Of a stretch of DNA of 64,000 nt, positions 56,046-64,000 are shown in pieces. A program made the position numbers and the translations under genes. Origin of the DNA: Dyadobacter sp. LHD-138 (GTDB lineage Bacteria > Bacteroidota > Bacteroidia > Cytophagales > Spirosomataceae); assembly GCF_030929615.1 (NCBI RefSeq), contig NZ_JAVFVU010000007.1:62001-126000 (forward strand). The letters are read 5' to 3'. Positions within the stretch are counted from its first letter, which is position 1. Every line of letters begins with the position of its first letter. A model generated the notes under the pieces. It did not search any database and had not been told where the DNA came from. It saw nothing but the letters and a program-made list of their open reading frames with translations.

Positions 56046-56722
56046 TTATCACCCGCGATCATATAACCACGACCTTTGACGGTTTTAATGAGTTTGTCTG
56101 GAAAATTGTTATCGATTTTGTTTCGCAGATACGAAATGTAAACGTCCACAACATTGGTAAAAGTATCCATATTGGTATTCCAAACCGTGTTCAGGATCTG
56201 CGTACGGGAGACGATCTTGTTTTTATTTTCAAGCAAATAAACCAGAAGCTTAAACTCTTTGGCTGATAACTGGATTTCGTTACCATTTCTTTGGACCAAA
56301 TTGGTATCCATGTTCACCGTCAGGTCGGCACATTGTAAAGTCTCATCGGGCGCATAATGCAAGGCATATCGGCGGCGCAGGGCTTTGATGCGGGATAACA
56401 GCTCAGGAAAATGAAAGGGTTTTACCAGATAATCATCAGCGCCGATGTCAAGCGCTTTTATTTTATCCTCGGCTTCCCCAAGCGCACTGAGCATCAAGAC
56501 AGGTGTGTCTATCTTTTTATAACGAATGAGCTGTGCCAGTTGTAGTCCGTCAATATCGGGAAGCATGACATCCAGAATAAACAGATCCCATTGCTCCGCC
56601 GTTATCAGGTCCCTTGCTTCGTAGCCGTCGCTGGCCAGCTGCACAATGTACCCGGCTTCCTCCAGACCTTTCCAGAGGAAGCTGCTGATACGGGAATCGT
56701 CTTCAACTACTAATATTCTCAT
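56042..56722 (-). CDS. OmpR-family response regulator (CusR/CzcR-like)
   Basis: A 226-residue regulator: receiver domain MRILVVEDDSRISSF with acidic pocket D8-D9, phosphoacceptor D51 in ILDVMLPDIDG, and K near 101 (DDYLVKPF), then a winged-helix domain (LSAKEFKLLVYLLENKNKIV, VDVYISYLRNKID, VKGRGYMIAG). It is translationally coupled to the kinase (4-base overlap) and probably activates the czcCBA-type genes. Confidence 0.92.
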   Translation of the reverse strand: MRILVVEDDSRISSFLWKGLEEAGYIVQLASDGYEARDLITAEQWDLFILDVMLPDIDGLQLAQLIRYKKIDTPVLMLSALGEAEDKIKALDIGADDYLVKPFHFPELLSRIKALRRRYALHYAPDETLQCADLTVNMDTNLVQRNGNEIQLSAKEFKLLVYLLENKNKIVSRTQILNTVWNTNMDTFTNVVDVYISYLRNKIDNNFPDKLIKTVKGRGYMIAGDK

Positions 56723-56741
56723 GTAAAATCGATCATGGCTT

Positions 56742-57812
56742 TTAAGCCCAGGCTCTTTCTAAAAAGTCGACCCAGTTTTTCCACATGATTTGTTCAATAT
56801 CCTGTTCTGAATAACCTCTTTTGCTTAATATGCCGGTAATGGATTGCAGATCGGCGATGGAATCCATATCGCCTGGAGCCTGTTCTTTTCCGAAAGCACC
56901 GTCAAGGTCCGATCCGATTCCTACATGGGAAGCATTGCCCGCCAATTGACAAATATGATCAATATGCTCGGCAATGTGTTCGATTACCAAACCGGTTTTT
57001 TGCGGTGTGGATTTTCCGCGTACCCAGCCCGGAATCATCATCCAGGCGTCAAATGCCATGCCGATCACAGCTTTTCGCCCAATCAGTTCGGTGATCATTT
57101 CATCGGAAAACTGACGGTTATGCGGTGTTATTTCCCGGGTCAGGTTATGACTAGCCCAAACAGGGCCTTTATATATTTTCATGGCATCCCAGAACGCACT
57201 GTCGCACAAATGGGTTGCGTCCAGAATCATATCCAGACGATCCATTTCAACCAGTAAATCTTTCCCTTTTTGAGATAAAGGCTGATCAGAATCGGTTCCG
57301 TAAGCATATACACCCGGACCGTAATGCGCAGGCCCAACGGCGCGGAGGCCATAATTATAGGCGATTTCGAGATTTTTTAAGCTGATAAGCGAGTCGGCAC
57401 CTTCCAGACTAAGGATATAGCCAATCGGGAGATTTTCAGTCGATTGGCTATTTTTCCAAAGTGCAAGTTGCTTATGTAAACCTGGCAGGTCGGTGATCTG
57501 AATCATTTCTCCGGCTTCTTCCATAGCTTTGTACCAGGCAATTTGCGCCTGGGTTTGTGCCCATGCCTGCGCCTGTGAATGCCAGCCGGGAATTTTGCTG
57601 TCCGGTTTTACGAAACGGGCAATTTGCGTGGCCACGCAAATGCCGATATTACCTTTGCGCATTTCAGGAAAACTGACTACGCCAAGGCCGCGATCCGGCT
57701 TGTCGGTTAATTTTTTTTCACGATCGCGAATAGCCAGAAGGTCCTGGGTTAAGTCCCGGTTCCATTCCACGGCATTCATGGAAAGGTCCAGGTGAGCATC
57801 AAAAAGAAACAT
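56742..57812 (-). CDS. Membrane-dipeptidase (peptidase M19) family
   Basis: A 356-residue renal-dipeptidase-fold zinc enzyme without a signal peptide: FDAHLDLSMNAVEWNRD with the metal HxD, EGADSL with the bridging Glu, LVEMDRLDMILDATHLCD, then SHNLTREI and GIGSDLDGAFG. M19 enzymes split dipeptides and tolerate a D-residue at the C-terminal side. Last in a run with the D-serine-dehydratase-like, RidA and permease genes, it could supply D-amino acids for them. Confidence 0.88.
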   Translation of the reverse strand: MFLFDAHLDLSMNAVEWNRDLTQDLLAIRDREKKLTDKPDRGLGVVSFPEMRKGNIGICVATQIARFVKPDSKIPGWHSQAQAWAQTQAQIAWYKAMEEAGEMIQITDLPGLHKQLALWKNSQSTENLPIGYILSLEGADSLISLKNLEIAYNYGLRAVGPAHYGPGVYAYGTDSDQPLSQKGKDLLVEMDRLDMILDATHLCDSAFWDAMKIYKGPVWASHNLTREITPHNRQFSDEMITELIGRKAVIGMAFDAWMMIPGWVRGKSTPQKTGLVIEHIAEHIDHICQLAGNASHVGIGSDLDGAFGKEQAPGDMDSIADLQSITGILSKRGYSEQDIEQIMWKNWVDFLERAWA

Positions 57813-57861
57813 AGATTTAGGAATGGGTGAATTTTGAATGATGGAATGGGGAATAGTGAGC

Positions 57862-57935
57862 GAATTTTGAATGATAGAATGAGTGAATAGGGCAATCGGT
57901 AGCGCATCATGCTATCATTCACTCATTCAAAATTC
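57862..57935. repeat. Imperfect 13-bp inverted repeat between dipeptidase and DSD-like gene
   Basis: Arms GAATTTTGAATGA (57862-57874) and TCATTCAAAATTC (57923-57935), with further GAATGA-type heptamers around. Could fold in the operon mRNA and uncouple the two genes. Confidence 0.5.
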
Positions 57936-57941
57936 TATCAT

Positions 57942-59051
57942 TTACACAGTAAGTCTTCGGTTTCTTGATACGATTTTCCATTCGTCGGTAACTTCGCCAT
58001 TTTCGATAACGGATGCGTATTCGTGTAAGGCAACGGAGGGGCAAATGTGATAGGGCAAGGCGTAATAAACGTCCCCAATCTGGATATTTTCCCAAACATC
58101 TTCTCCAATTTGTAAAACACCATGTTCTTCACTCTGGCCGGTTACGGTATAACCATTTAGGTTTAATATCCTGAATCTTTTGTCCACAGGATTTTCGGCG
58201 GAAATCGCTTTATGTCCAAGGTCGATCGTGATAACTCCGCAGGAAGGTTTTGATACGACACGGGTTAAGATCAGTGCTGCGTGAAGAAATGGCTGGTCGT
58301 CGAACTGATCGCCATAACCCCAATCCCAGAGTACGTTGGTTCCCGGGCTCAGGAGCACATCTGGCCGGAGGAGATGCACCGTAAAAGTTGGAGAGCCCCC
58401 GGCAATAACGACAGGTTCTGTGCCAATATCTTCCCGTATCAGGTCGAGCAAAGGATATACTTTTTCATAGGCCGCGTCACTTTCAGCTTTCCGTTCCGAA
58501 AATTCAGCGTTTCTGATATGTCCGTCGTAAACATGAACGCCGGAAACCTCGACATTGGAAAGACCACTAAAAAAACGGTACAATGAAAGAAGCAAGCCGT
58601 TGGTTGGATGACCCGAGCGGTTCATGCCGTTATTGATATCAATAAAGATGGTTGAAACCACATCTTCGGCCACCGAAAAATCTTGCAGCGCCTGCGCGGA
58701 TTGTTCGTTATCAACCAGTGAAGAAAAGGTTGTTTCCGGGTATTTTTTTCTGAGTGCAAACAATCGGGGAACATTTGCACCAGTCATTTGATAGGCGAGT
58801 AGAACCCACTTGGCACCTGCGTCAGCCAGCATTTCGGCTTCGGCGATGGTGGCACATTTGAATTTGTTTACGCCTACTGCCAGCTGCATTTTTACAATTT
58901 CAGCCGTTTTATGGGTTTTAACATGTGGCACAAGCCGGTTTACATCGCCAGCCATATGAACCATACTACGAATATTATTTTCGATTCTATCTTTATAAAA
59001 AAGAAGAGAAGGGGAAATGACTTCTTCTGGTTTGTTGAGCAGATACCACAT
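57942..59051 (-). CDS. D-serine dehydratase-like PLP fold-III enzyme
   Basis: A 369-residue alanine-racemase-fold enzyme starting at the ATG at 59051 (MWYLLNKPEEVISPSLLF). The longer frame from 59138 would run through an intergenic hairpin. Blocks: RLVPHVKTHKTAEIV with probable PLP Lys 45, CATIAEAEMLADAGAKWVLL, and the metal site ALPYHICPSVALHEY. Eukaryotic-type D-serine dehydratases use His and Cys to bind zinc, while D-threonine aldolases use His and Asp. Here H335-x-C337 favours D-serine dehydratase. Neighbouring RidA (removes 2-aminoacrylate) and GntP permease fit that. Confidence 0.85.
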   Translation of the reverse strand: MWYLLNKPEEVISPSLLFYKDRIENNIRSMVHMAGDVNRLVPHVKTHKTAEIVKMQLAVGVNKFKCATIAEAEMLADAGAKWVLLAYQMTGANVPRLFALRKKYPETTFSSLVDNEQSAQALQDFSVAEDVVSTIFIDINNGMNRSGHPTNGLLLSLYRFFSGLSNVEVSGVHVYDGHIRNAEFSERKAESDAAYEKVYPLLDLIREDIGTEPVVIAGGSPTFTVHLLRPDVLLSPGTNVLWDWGYGDQFDDQPFLHAALILTRVVSKPSCGVITIDLGHKAISAENPVDKRFRILNLNGYTVTGQSEEHGVLQIGEDVWENIQIGDVYYALPYHICPSVALHEYASVIENGEVTDEWKIVSRNRRLTV

Positions 59052-59082
59052 CGTTTTTTGATTTTTGATTAATGAAAATGAA

Positions 59083-59136
59083 GATTGCTGGTCTGAATCG
59101 CCTTTTTTACAAAAGGAGCAAATCAAACCAGCAATC
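59083..59136 (-). promoter_or_regulatory. Intercistronic hairpin before the DSD-like gene
   Basis: GATTGCTGGT (59083-59092) and ACCAGCAATC (59127-59136), a perfect 10-bp stem, with an inner CCTTTT/AAAAGG pair. It lies between ridA-like and DSD-like coding regions, so it may attenuate or stabilise the transcript. Confidence 0.45.
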
Positions 59137-59147
59137 ACAAAGACTTA

Positions 59148-59618
59148 TTAGTTTTCTTCGAGTTCGAACATTGCTTCAATTTCAACAGGGATATTGTCCG
59201 GTAAGGTTCCCATGCCCACGGCACTTCTCACACCGATACCATTTTCTTCCCCCCAAACTTTGGCAAATAATTCGCTGCATCCGTTGATAACGTAAGGATG
59301 GCGTTCGAAATCAGTTGTTCCATTCACCATACCTAAAACCTTGATCACCCGTTTGATGCGGTTAAGGCTCCCTAGGTTGGTTTTCAGGGTTGACAAGATA
59401 GCCAAACCAACCTGACGTGCAGCAAGTTTGCCTTCTTCGACGTCAAGATCTTTTCCGATCCGGCCGATGATCAGACTTCCGTCATCCTGAACGGTTCCAT
59501 GTCCGGAAACATAAACCCAGCGGTTGTCAACGATAAGATATGGTTTATAAACACCCACCGGTTTTGGTGCAGGTGGCAAATTAAGTCCCAGTGCTTGGAA
59601 ATTGGATTCAGGAGTCAT
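59148..59618 (-). CDS. RidA-family reactive-intermediate deaminase
   Basis: A 156-residue Rid (YjgF/YER057c/UK114) protein. Family blocks: LIVDNRWVYVSGHGTVQDDG, GLAILSTLKTNLGSLNRIKR, NGIGVRSAVGMGTLPDNIPV with the substrate-binding Arg near 131, and EIEAMFELE at the end. It hydrolyses enamines such as 2-aminoacrylate made by PLP dehydratases. Gene order permease-RidA-DSD-dipeptidase supports use on D-serine products. Confidence 0.9.
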   Translation of the reverse strand: MTPESNFQALGLNLPPAPKPVGVYKPYLIVDNRWVYVSGHGTVQDDGSLIIGRIGKDLDVEEGKLAARQVGLAILSTLKTNLGSLNRIKRVIKVLGMVNGTTDFERHPYVINGCSELFAKVWGEENGIGVRSAVGMGTLPDNIPVEIEAMFELEEN

Positions 59619-59687
59619 GTAATAATCAGATAAGAATGATAAAAAGATACTGTTTTTGAAAGATGCAAAAGTATTTCTGTGTTACTC

Positions 59688-60992
59688 TTACAAGAACAAA
59701 TTTAATACTAAAACACCCAACAAACCCATTACTGATACAATTGTTTCCATAACCGACCAGGTCAGCAGCGTATCTTTTATGCTTAAATTGAAGTACTCTT
59801 TAAAGAGCCAGAACCCGCCGTCGTTTAAGTGGGAGAACATCAAACTTCCTGAACCAATGGATAGTACGATTAATTCGGGCGGGACGGGAGAATGAATCAG
59901 CAGGGGAGAAAGTATGCCGACCGTCGTCAGGCCGGCAACGGTTGCAGAACCTACACAAACGCGGATAATCGCGGCGATTCCCCAGCTTAAAACAATGGGT
60001 GAAATATCAATTCCAACCAGCCTTTCAGCGATGTAGGTGCTGACACCGCTAGCGGTCATAATTTCTTTAAAAACACCTGCACCCGCAATAATCAAAAGGA
60101 TAACCGATACCCCTTTGAAAGCTTCTTCCATAGATTTGCTAACGGCTTTCATGTTTAATCCTCTCTTGATACCCAGTGCATATGCCGCGAAAAGTACAGA
60201 GATCAGCATGCCAAAATAGGGTTCTGCAAGTAAAACAATAAGTTGATTGTCAGGGTAAAGATTCTTAACGGCCGACATAGTTGTCAGCAGGAAAACAGGA
60301 AGTAAAGCCGTGATGACACTTATCCCCAAACCAGGCAATTCGGAAGTTGGTCTGGGTTTAACGTTGAACAGATTTTCGTCGGGTTTGGGCGTAAATCTTT
60401 TTAAAGTGCTGCCAAATATAGGACCGGCCACCGCGATTGCGGGGATAGAAACAATCAATCCGTAAAATAGTGTTTTTCCAAGATCTGCATTTAGCTGACT
60501 GGCGATGGCAGCAGGCGAGGGGTGAGGCGGTAAATAGCCGTGTGCAACCGAAAGTGCAGAAAGCATGGGTATGCCGATGTATAACAATGGTATACGTGCT
60601 GTGGCACTAATCATAAATATTAAAGGAATAACAATGACGAAGCCGGCGTTATAAAAAAGTGGAATCCCGATTACAAATCCCGCAAGGGCCATTCCCCACT
60701 GAATGTACTTTTGTCCAAAAATACCAATGAGCGCGTCGGTTATTCGCTGGGCACCGCCACTGTCAGCGACCAGTTTTCCCAACATTGCTCCAAAACCGAC
60801 AATGAGTACCAAATCACCCAAAGTACCCCCAACACCTTTTTGAATCGCCTTGCTTACCGTTACGACATCGAGGCCGCTGGCAAGTCCAAGTCCGATGGAA
60901 ACCAGCAGGAAGGAAATGAATGTATCAATTTTAAGCCATGCAATCAGTAAGATCAGACACAAAATGGAAAGGAAAGTCAGTAATAATGGCAT
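59688..60992 (-). CDS. GntP-family permease (possible D-serine or gluconate carrier)
   Basis: A 434-residue transporter with about 12-14 spans, proton-coupled. Family blocks: GFGAMLGKLVADSGGAQRIT, GIPLFYNAGFVIVIPLIFMI, HGYLPPHPSPAAIASQLNAD, and near the C-terminus SHLNDGGFWLFKEYFNLS. GntP family members carry gluconate, fructuronate or, for DsdX, D-serine. The gene neighbourhood (RidA, D-serine-dehydratase-like) favours D-serine or another D-amino acid, but this is inference. It is the first gene of a probable four-gene operon. Confidence 0.88.
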   Translation of the reverse strand: MPLLLTFLSILCLILLIAWLKIDTFISFLLVSIGLGLASGLDVVTVSKAIQKGVGGTLGDLVLIVGFGAMLGKLVADSGGAQRITDALIGIFGQKYIQWGMALAGFVIGIPLFYNAGFVIVIPLIFMISATARIPLLYIGIPMLSALSVAHGYLPPHPSPAAIASQLNADLGKTLFYGLIVSIPAIAVAGPIFGSTLKRFTPKPDENLFNVKPRPTSELPGLGISVITALLPVFLLTTMSAVKNLYPDNQLIVLLAEPYFGMLISVLFAAYALGIKRGLNMKAVSKSMEEAFKGVSVILLIIAGAGVFKEIMTASGVSTYIAERLVGIDISPIVLSWGIAAIIRVCVGSATVAGLTTVGILSPLLIHSPVPPELIVLSIGSGSLMFSHLNDGGFWLFKEYFNLSIKDTLLTWSVMETIVSVMGLLGVLVLNLFL

Positions 60993-61364
60993 AGAGAGAA
61001 ATTTAGGAAATGAGGTTTTTAGGTTATAAGGATGCAGAACGGTAAATTTAACGATAGAACCGGATTTGTTTTGAAATTTATTCGGCCATCAGTACTTCAA
61101 TAGCCCAAAACAAGTGCACGGAAACAGCCTGAAAGGCTGAAATATCTTAACCCATACCACCGGTATGGGAAAAAAACAACATCTAAATTCCGCAGTATCA
61201 CGCTGATAGGAAGTCTGTGCGTAATAAGGCTCCAAGAAGTTTGTTAGAATGCCTAAAAATAGCGAAATTTGACTTTTTGGTAGTTACAGTATTGTAATAA
61301 TCCAGTGAGTATTTGTATAAAATCAATCTCTCATTTTAAATTTTTGATTCTTTTCTAATTCTTT
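60993..61364. other. Divergent promoter region of permease operon and gyrA
   Basis: About 370 bases. Holds the two-hairpin element at 61125-61169, and a TTTG...TATTG promoter-like pair near 61268-61293 for gyrA. No gene. Confidence 0.45.
61125..61169. repeat. Two-hairpin REP-like element
   Basis: CAGCCT-GAA-AGGCTG (61125-61139) and CCCATACC-ACC-GGTATGGG (61151-61169), separated by ATATCTTAA-type sequence. Such paired palindromes recur singly in Bacteroidota genomes. No transposase in the window accounts for it. Confidence 0.6.
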
Positions 61365-63992
61365 ATGGCAGAATCTTCAGGTGAAAACATTATCCCCATT
61401 AATATTGAGGATGAAATGCGAGGAGCATACATCGATTACTCGATGTCAGTTATTATTTCCCGCGCTTTACCCGACGTTCGCGATGGTTTGAAACCGGTGC
61501 ACAGACGCGTGTTGTATGGGATGTCCGATTTGGGCGTGAATTACAATAAATCACACAAAAAATCGGCTCGTATAGTAGGGGAGGTTTTAGGTAAATATCA
61601 CCCGCATGGTGATGCTTCGGTGTATAACACCATGGTGCGTATGGCTCAGCCATGGTCGCTGCGTTATATGCTGGTAGACGGTCAAGGAAACTTTGGATCT
61701 GTCGATGGTGACTCACCCGCGGCGATGCGTTATACTGAGGCAAGATTGAAACGTCTTGCCGATGAATTGTTAAATGATTTGGGTAAGGATACCGTTGATT
61801 TCCAGCCCAACTTTGATGATTCTTTGCAAGAGCCAACCGTTCTTCCGGCCAAATTCCCCAATTTACTTGTAAACGGTTCTTCTGGTATTGCCGTTGGTAT
61901 GGCCACAAACATGGCGCCTCATAACTTGTCAGAAGTGGTGGACGGTGTCATGGCGTATATCGACAATAATGAGATTACGATTCCTGAGTTGATGCAGCAT
62001 ATCAAGGCGCCGGATTTCCCGACAGGTGGTACCATCTACGGTTATCAGGGTGTAAGGTCAGCCATGGAAACAGGCCGTGGACGGATCGTTGTGCGTGCAA
62101 AAGCTTCTTTTGACGTTACAAAAACGGGTCGCGAGCAAATTATTGTGACCGAGATTCCTTACATGACCAACAAGGCGGCCATGATTGAAGGTATCGCCGG
62201 TTTGATCAACAACAAGAAACTGGACGGAATTTCGGATATCCGTGATGAATCGGATAGAGACGGGATGCGTATCGTTTTCGATTTGAAAAAAGATGCGATT
62301 CCTAATATCGTACTGAATCACCTTTATAAGTACACGCCGCTTCAGTCATCTTTCAGTGTAAACAACGTGGCGCTTGTAAAAGGCCGTCCGGTGATGTTGA
62401 ACCTGAAAGACCTTATCAAGCATTTTATCGACCACCGTATCATCGTCATTACACGTCGTACGGAATATGAATTGCGTGAAGCGGAGAAAAGAGCGCACAT
62501 CTTGCAAGGTTTGATTATTGCACTGGATAATCTTGATGCTGTAATTGCTTTGATCCGTAGTGCGCGTGATCCGGAGATTGCGAAAAACGGTTTGATGGAA
62601 AATTTCGCTTTGAGCGAAATTCAAGCCAAAGCCATTCTTGAGCTTCGTCTGCAAAGACTGACAGGTCTTGAAAGAGACAAGATTGTTAAAGAATTTGAAG
62701 AGATCATGCTTGTCATCGCTGACTTGAAGGATATTCTTGCAAACGAATACCGTAAGTTCGAAATTATCAAAACCGAACTTACAGACATTAAAGACCGCTA
62801 CGGTGATGCCCGTCGTACGCAAATTGAATTCGCTGCTGAAGAATTCAGTGACGAAGATATGATTCCGGATGAAGAAATGCTTATTACCATTTCTCATGAA
62901 GGTTATATCAAACGTACACCGTTGGCAGAGTACCGGACACAAACAAGGGGTGGGGTAGGTTCGCGTGGTGTGAAGACCAAGGATACCGACTTTACCGAGC
63001 ACTTGTTCTCGGCCACAATGCTTAACTATCTGCTCATCTTTACCGAATTTGGTAAGTTGTTCTGGATGAAAGTGTACGAAGTACCGGAAGGAAGCAAAAC
63101 TTCGAAAGGCAGACCGATCCAAAATCTGATCAGCCTTGAAAACGGAGATTCGATCCGTTCTGTAATTAATGTGCGTACTTTGACAAATGAGGATTATATC
63201 AACAATAATTACCTCATTATGTGTACTGAGCAGGGTACCATTAAGAAAACTTTGCTCGAAGCTTATTCTCGTCCGCGTACCAATGGTATCATAGCCATCT
63301 CGATTAACGAAGGCGACCGTCTGCTGGATGTAGCTTTGACGAATGGAGACAATGATATTGTGATTGCTTCAAGCGCAGGACGCGCGGTTCGCTTCAACGA
63401 AAAAGGAGTGAGGCCAATGGGAAGAACAGCGGCCGGTGTTCGTGGTATCAATCTGAACGATCCTGAAAATAAAGTGATCGGTATGGTTTGTATCAACCGT
63501 GAAGATGCACAGCTGCTGGTTGTTTCTGAAAATGGTTTTGGAAAGCGCTCAGCTATTGATAGTTATCGTGTAACCAAACGTGGCGGTAAAGGTGTTTCCA
63601 CCATGAATGCAACGGATAAAGTAGGTAAACTGGTAGCGATTCGTGAAGTAACTGAACAGGATGATTTGATGATTATCACACGCAATGGTATTGCCATTCG
63701 TATGAGCGTTCTTGATATCCGTCAGGCGGGACGTAACACGCAGGGCGTTAAATTGATCCGTTTAAATAATGCTGACGAAATCACTTCGGTAACCCGAATC
63801 CTTAAAGATCCGGATGAAAAACTTGAGGAATTGGATGAAGACGGAAATGTGATCGTGAATGAAACAACGAACTCACTGATCGTTAAAGCCGATGATGCGG
63901 ATGCGGCGGAAGATGAAATTGCAGATGCAACTGAAAGCGATGATGATGACGAGGATGGTGAAAATGACGATTCAGAGACGCCAGAGGCATGA
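61365..63992 (+). CDS. gyrA: DNA gyrase subunit A
   Basis: An 875-residue type IIA topoisomerase subunit. The start [20 protein letters not shown] and the winged-helix block [20 protein letters not shown] are typical, with catalytic Tyr 123 in [10 protein letters not shown]. The six-blade C-terminal domain follows (about 510-840; [13 protein letters not shown] is the GyrA box-type signature), and the end is a very acidic tail. With GyrB it makes negative supercoils. Residues aligned with E. coli Ser83 and Asp87 are Ala 84 and Asn 88, positions that govern quinolone sensitivity. The stop TGA is at 63990-63992, so the gene is complete. Confidence 0.97.
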   Translation: MAESSGENIIPINIEDEMRGAYIDYSMSVIISRALPDVRDGLKPVHRRVLYGMSDLGVNYNKSHKKSARIVGEVLGKYHPHGDASVYNTMVRMAQPWSLRYMLVDGQGNFGSVDGDSPAAMRYTEARLKRLADELLNDLGKDTVDFQPNFDDSLQEPTVLPAKFPNLLVNGSSGIAVGMATNMAPHNLSEVVDGVMAYIDNNEITIPELMQHIKAPDFPTGGTIYGYQGVRSAMETGRGRIVVRAKASFDVTKTGREQIIVTEIPYMTNKAAMIEGIAGLINNKKLDGISDIRDESDRDGMRIVFDLKKDAIPNIVLNHLYKYTPLQSSFSVNNVALVKGRPVMLNLKDLIKHFIDHRIIVITRRTEYELREAEKRAHILQGLIIALDNLDAVIALIRSARDPEIAKNGLMENFALSEIQAKAILELRLQRLTGLERDKIVKEFEEIMLVIADLKDILANEYRKFEIIKTELTDIKDRYGDARRTQIEFAAEEFSDEDMIPDEEMLITISHEGYIKRTPLAEYRTQTRGGVGSRGVKTKDTDFTEHLFSATMLNYLLIFTEFGKLFWMKVYEVPEGSKTSKGRPIQNLISLENGDSIRSVINVRTLTNEDYINNNYLIMCTEQGTIKKTLLEAYSRPRTNGIIAISINEGDRLLDVALTNGDNDIVIASSAGRAVRFNEKGVRPMGRTAAGVRGINLNDPENKVIGMVCINREDAQLLVVSENGFGKRSAIDSYRVTKRGGKGVSTMNATDKVGKLVAIREVTEQDDLMIITRNGIAIRMSVLDIRQAGRNTQGVKLIRLNNADEITSVTRILKDPDEKLEELDEDGNVIVNETTNSLIVKADDADAAEDEIADATESDDDDEDGENDDSETPEA

Positions 63993-64000
63993 TTTTTGTA

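Noticed and set aside
62346-63122. 258-residue minus-strand ORF inside gyrA, and a similar 175-residue one inside the PLP gene
   Set aside because: Antisense shadows of strongly conserved genes, with no family features.

Overview
The window looks like a chromosome segment of a Bacteroidota bacterium, most likely a Cytophagales/Spirosomaceae (Dyadobacter-like) species. The grounds are a SusC/SusD pair, many sulfatases with Sec or lipoprotein signals, Bacteroidota-type promoters (TTTG near -33) with few Shine-Dalgarno sites, DUF4394, DUF6268 and DUF1801 proteins, and short palindromic repeats of the kind common in this phylum. The genus is an inference. No rRNA, tRNA, transposase or CRISPR was found.

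Layout. 1-8.7 kb: housekeeping and small genes (a TPR protein cut by the window edge, a START-domain protein, a SelA-like PLP enzyme, an AlkD-like repair protein, DUF1801, TfoX-like, a GT2 glycosyltransferase and an RmlC-like epimerase). 8.8-38.1 kb: a large sulfur-related region with a fatty-acid-hydroxylase/sterol-desaturase-like enzyme, SusC and SusD, nine type I sulfatases (one frameshifted inside its active-site motif), a degenerate rhodanese-thioredoxin protein and a PstS-like binding protein, with a few unrelated genes at 22.6-25.1 kb. No glycoside hydrolase or polysaccharide lyase was seen. 38.4-46 kb: a DUF4394 protein, a second START protein, a sialidase-fold protein, a GNAT enzyme and a DUF6268 protein. 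46.3-48.8 kb: a fused trehalose-6-P synthase/phosphatase and a small protein. 49-56.7 kb: a CzcCBA-type metal efflux system with its two-component regulator. 56.7-61 kb: a dipeptidase, D-serine-dehydratase-like enzyme, RidA and GntP permease cluster that fits D-serine or D-amino-acid use. 61.4-64 kb: gyrA.

Most interesting signal. A promoter/operator element (TTACTTTGTCTAT, followed in two of three cases by GTCTATA-N5-TATAGAC) occurs at 8.84, 25.17 and 28.22 kb, always ahead of genes of the sulfur region. Two of the three are followed about 55 nt later by an undescribed small ORF rich in Cys codons, one ending Cys-Cys-Cys-stop and the other Cys-Cys-Tyr-stop. This suggests that the sulfatase/SusCD region is a sulfur-scavenging regulon controlled by a sulfur-responsive repressor or activator together with cysteine-codon leader-peptide attenuation, rather than an ordinary carbohydrate PUL.

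Other notable structure: two minisatellite-like arrays (9 x 105 bp at 19.6-20.6 kb and 8 x 100 bp at 40.26-41.04 kb), each unit built around a short perfect hairpin and each array bracketed by its own inverted or palindromic borders; an ordered duplication of a two-sulfatase module; and two single-base losses in C-runs that break a sulfatase and a DUF1287 gene.
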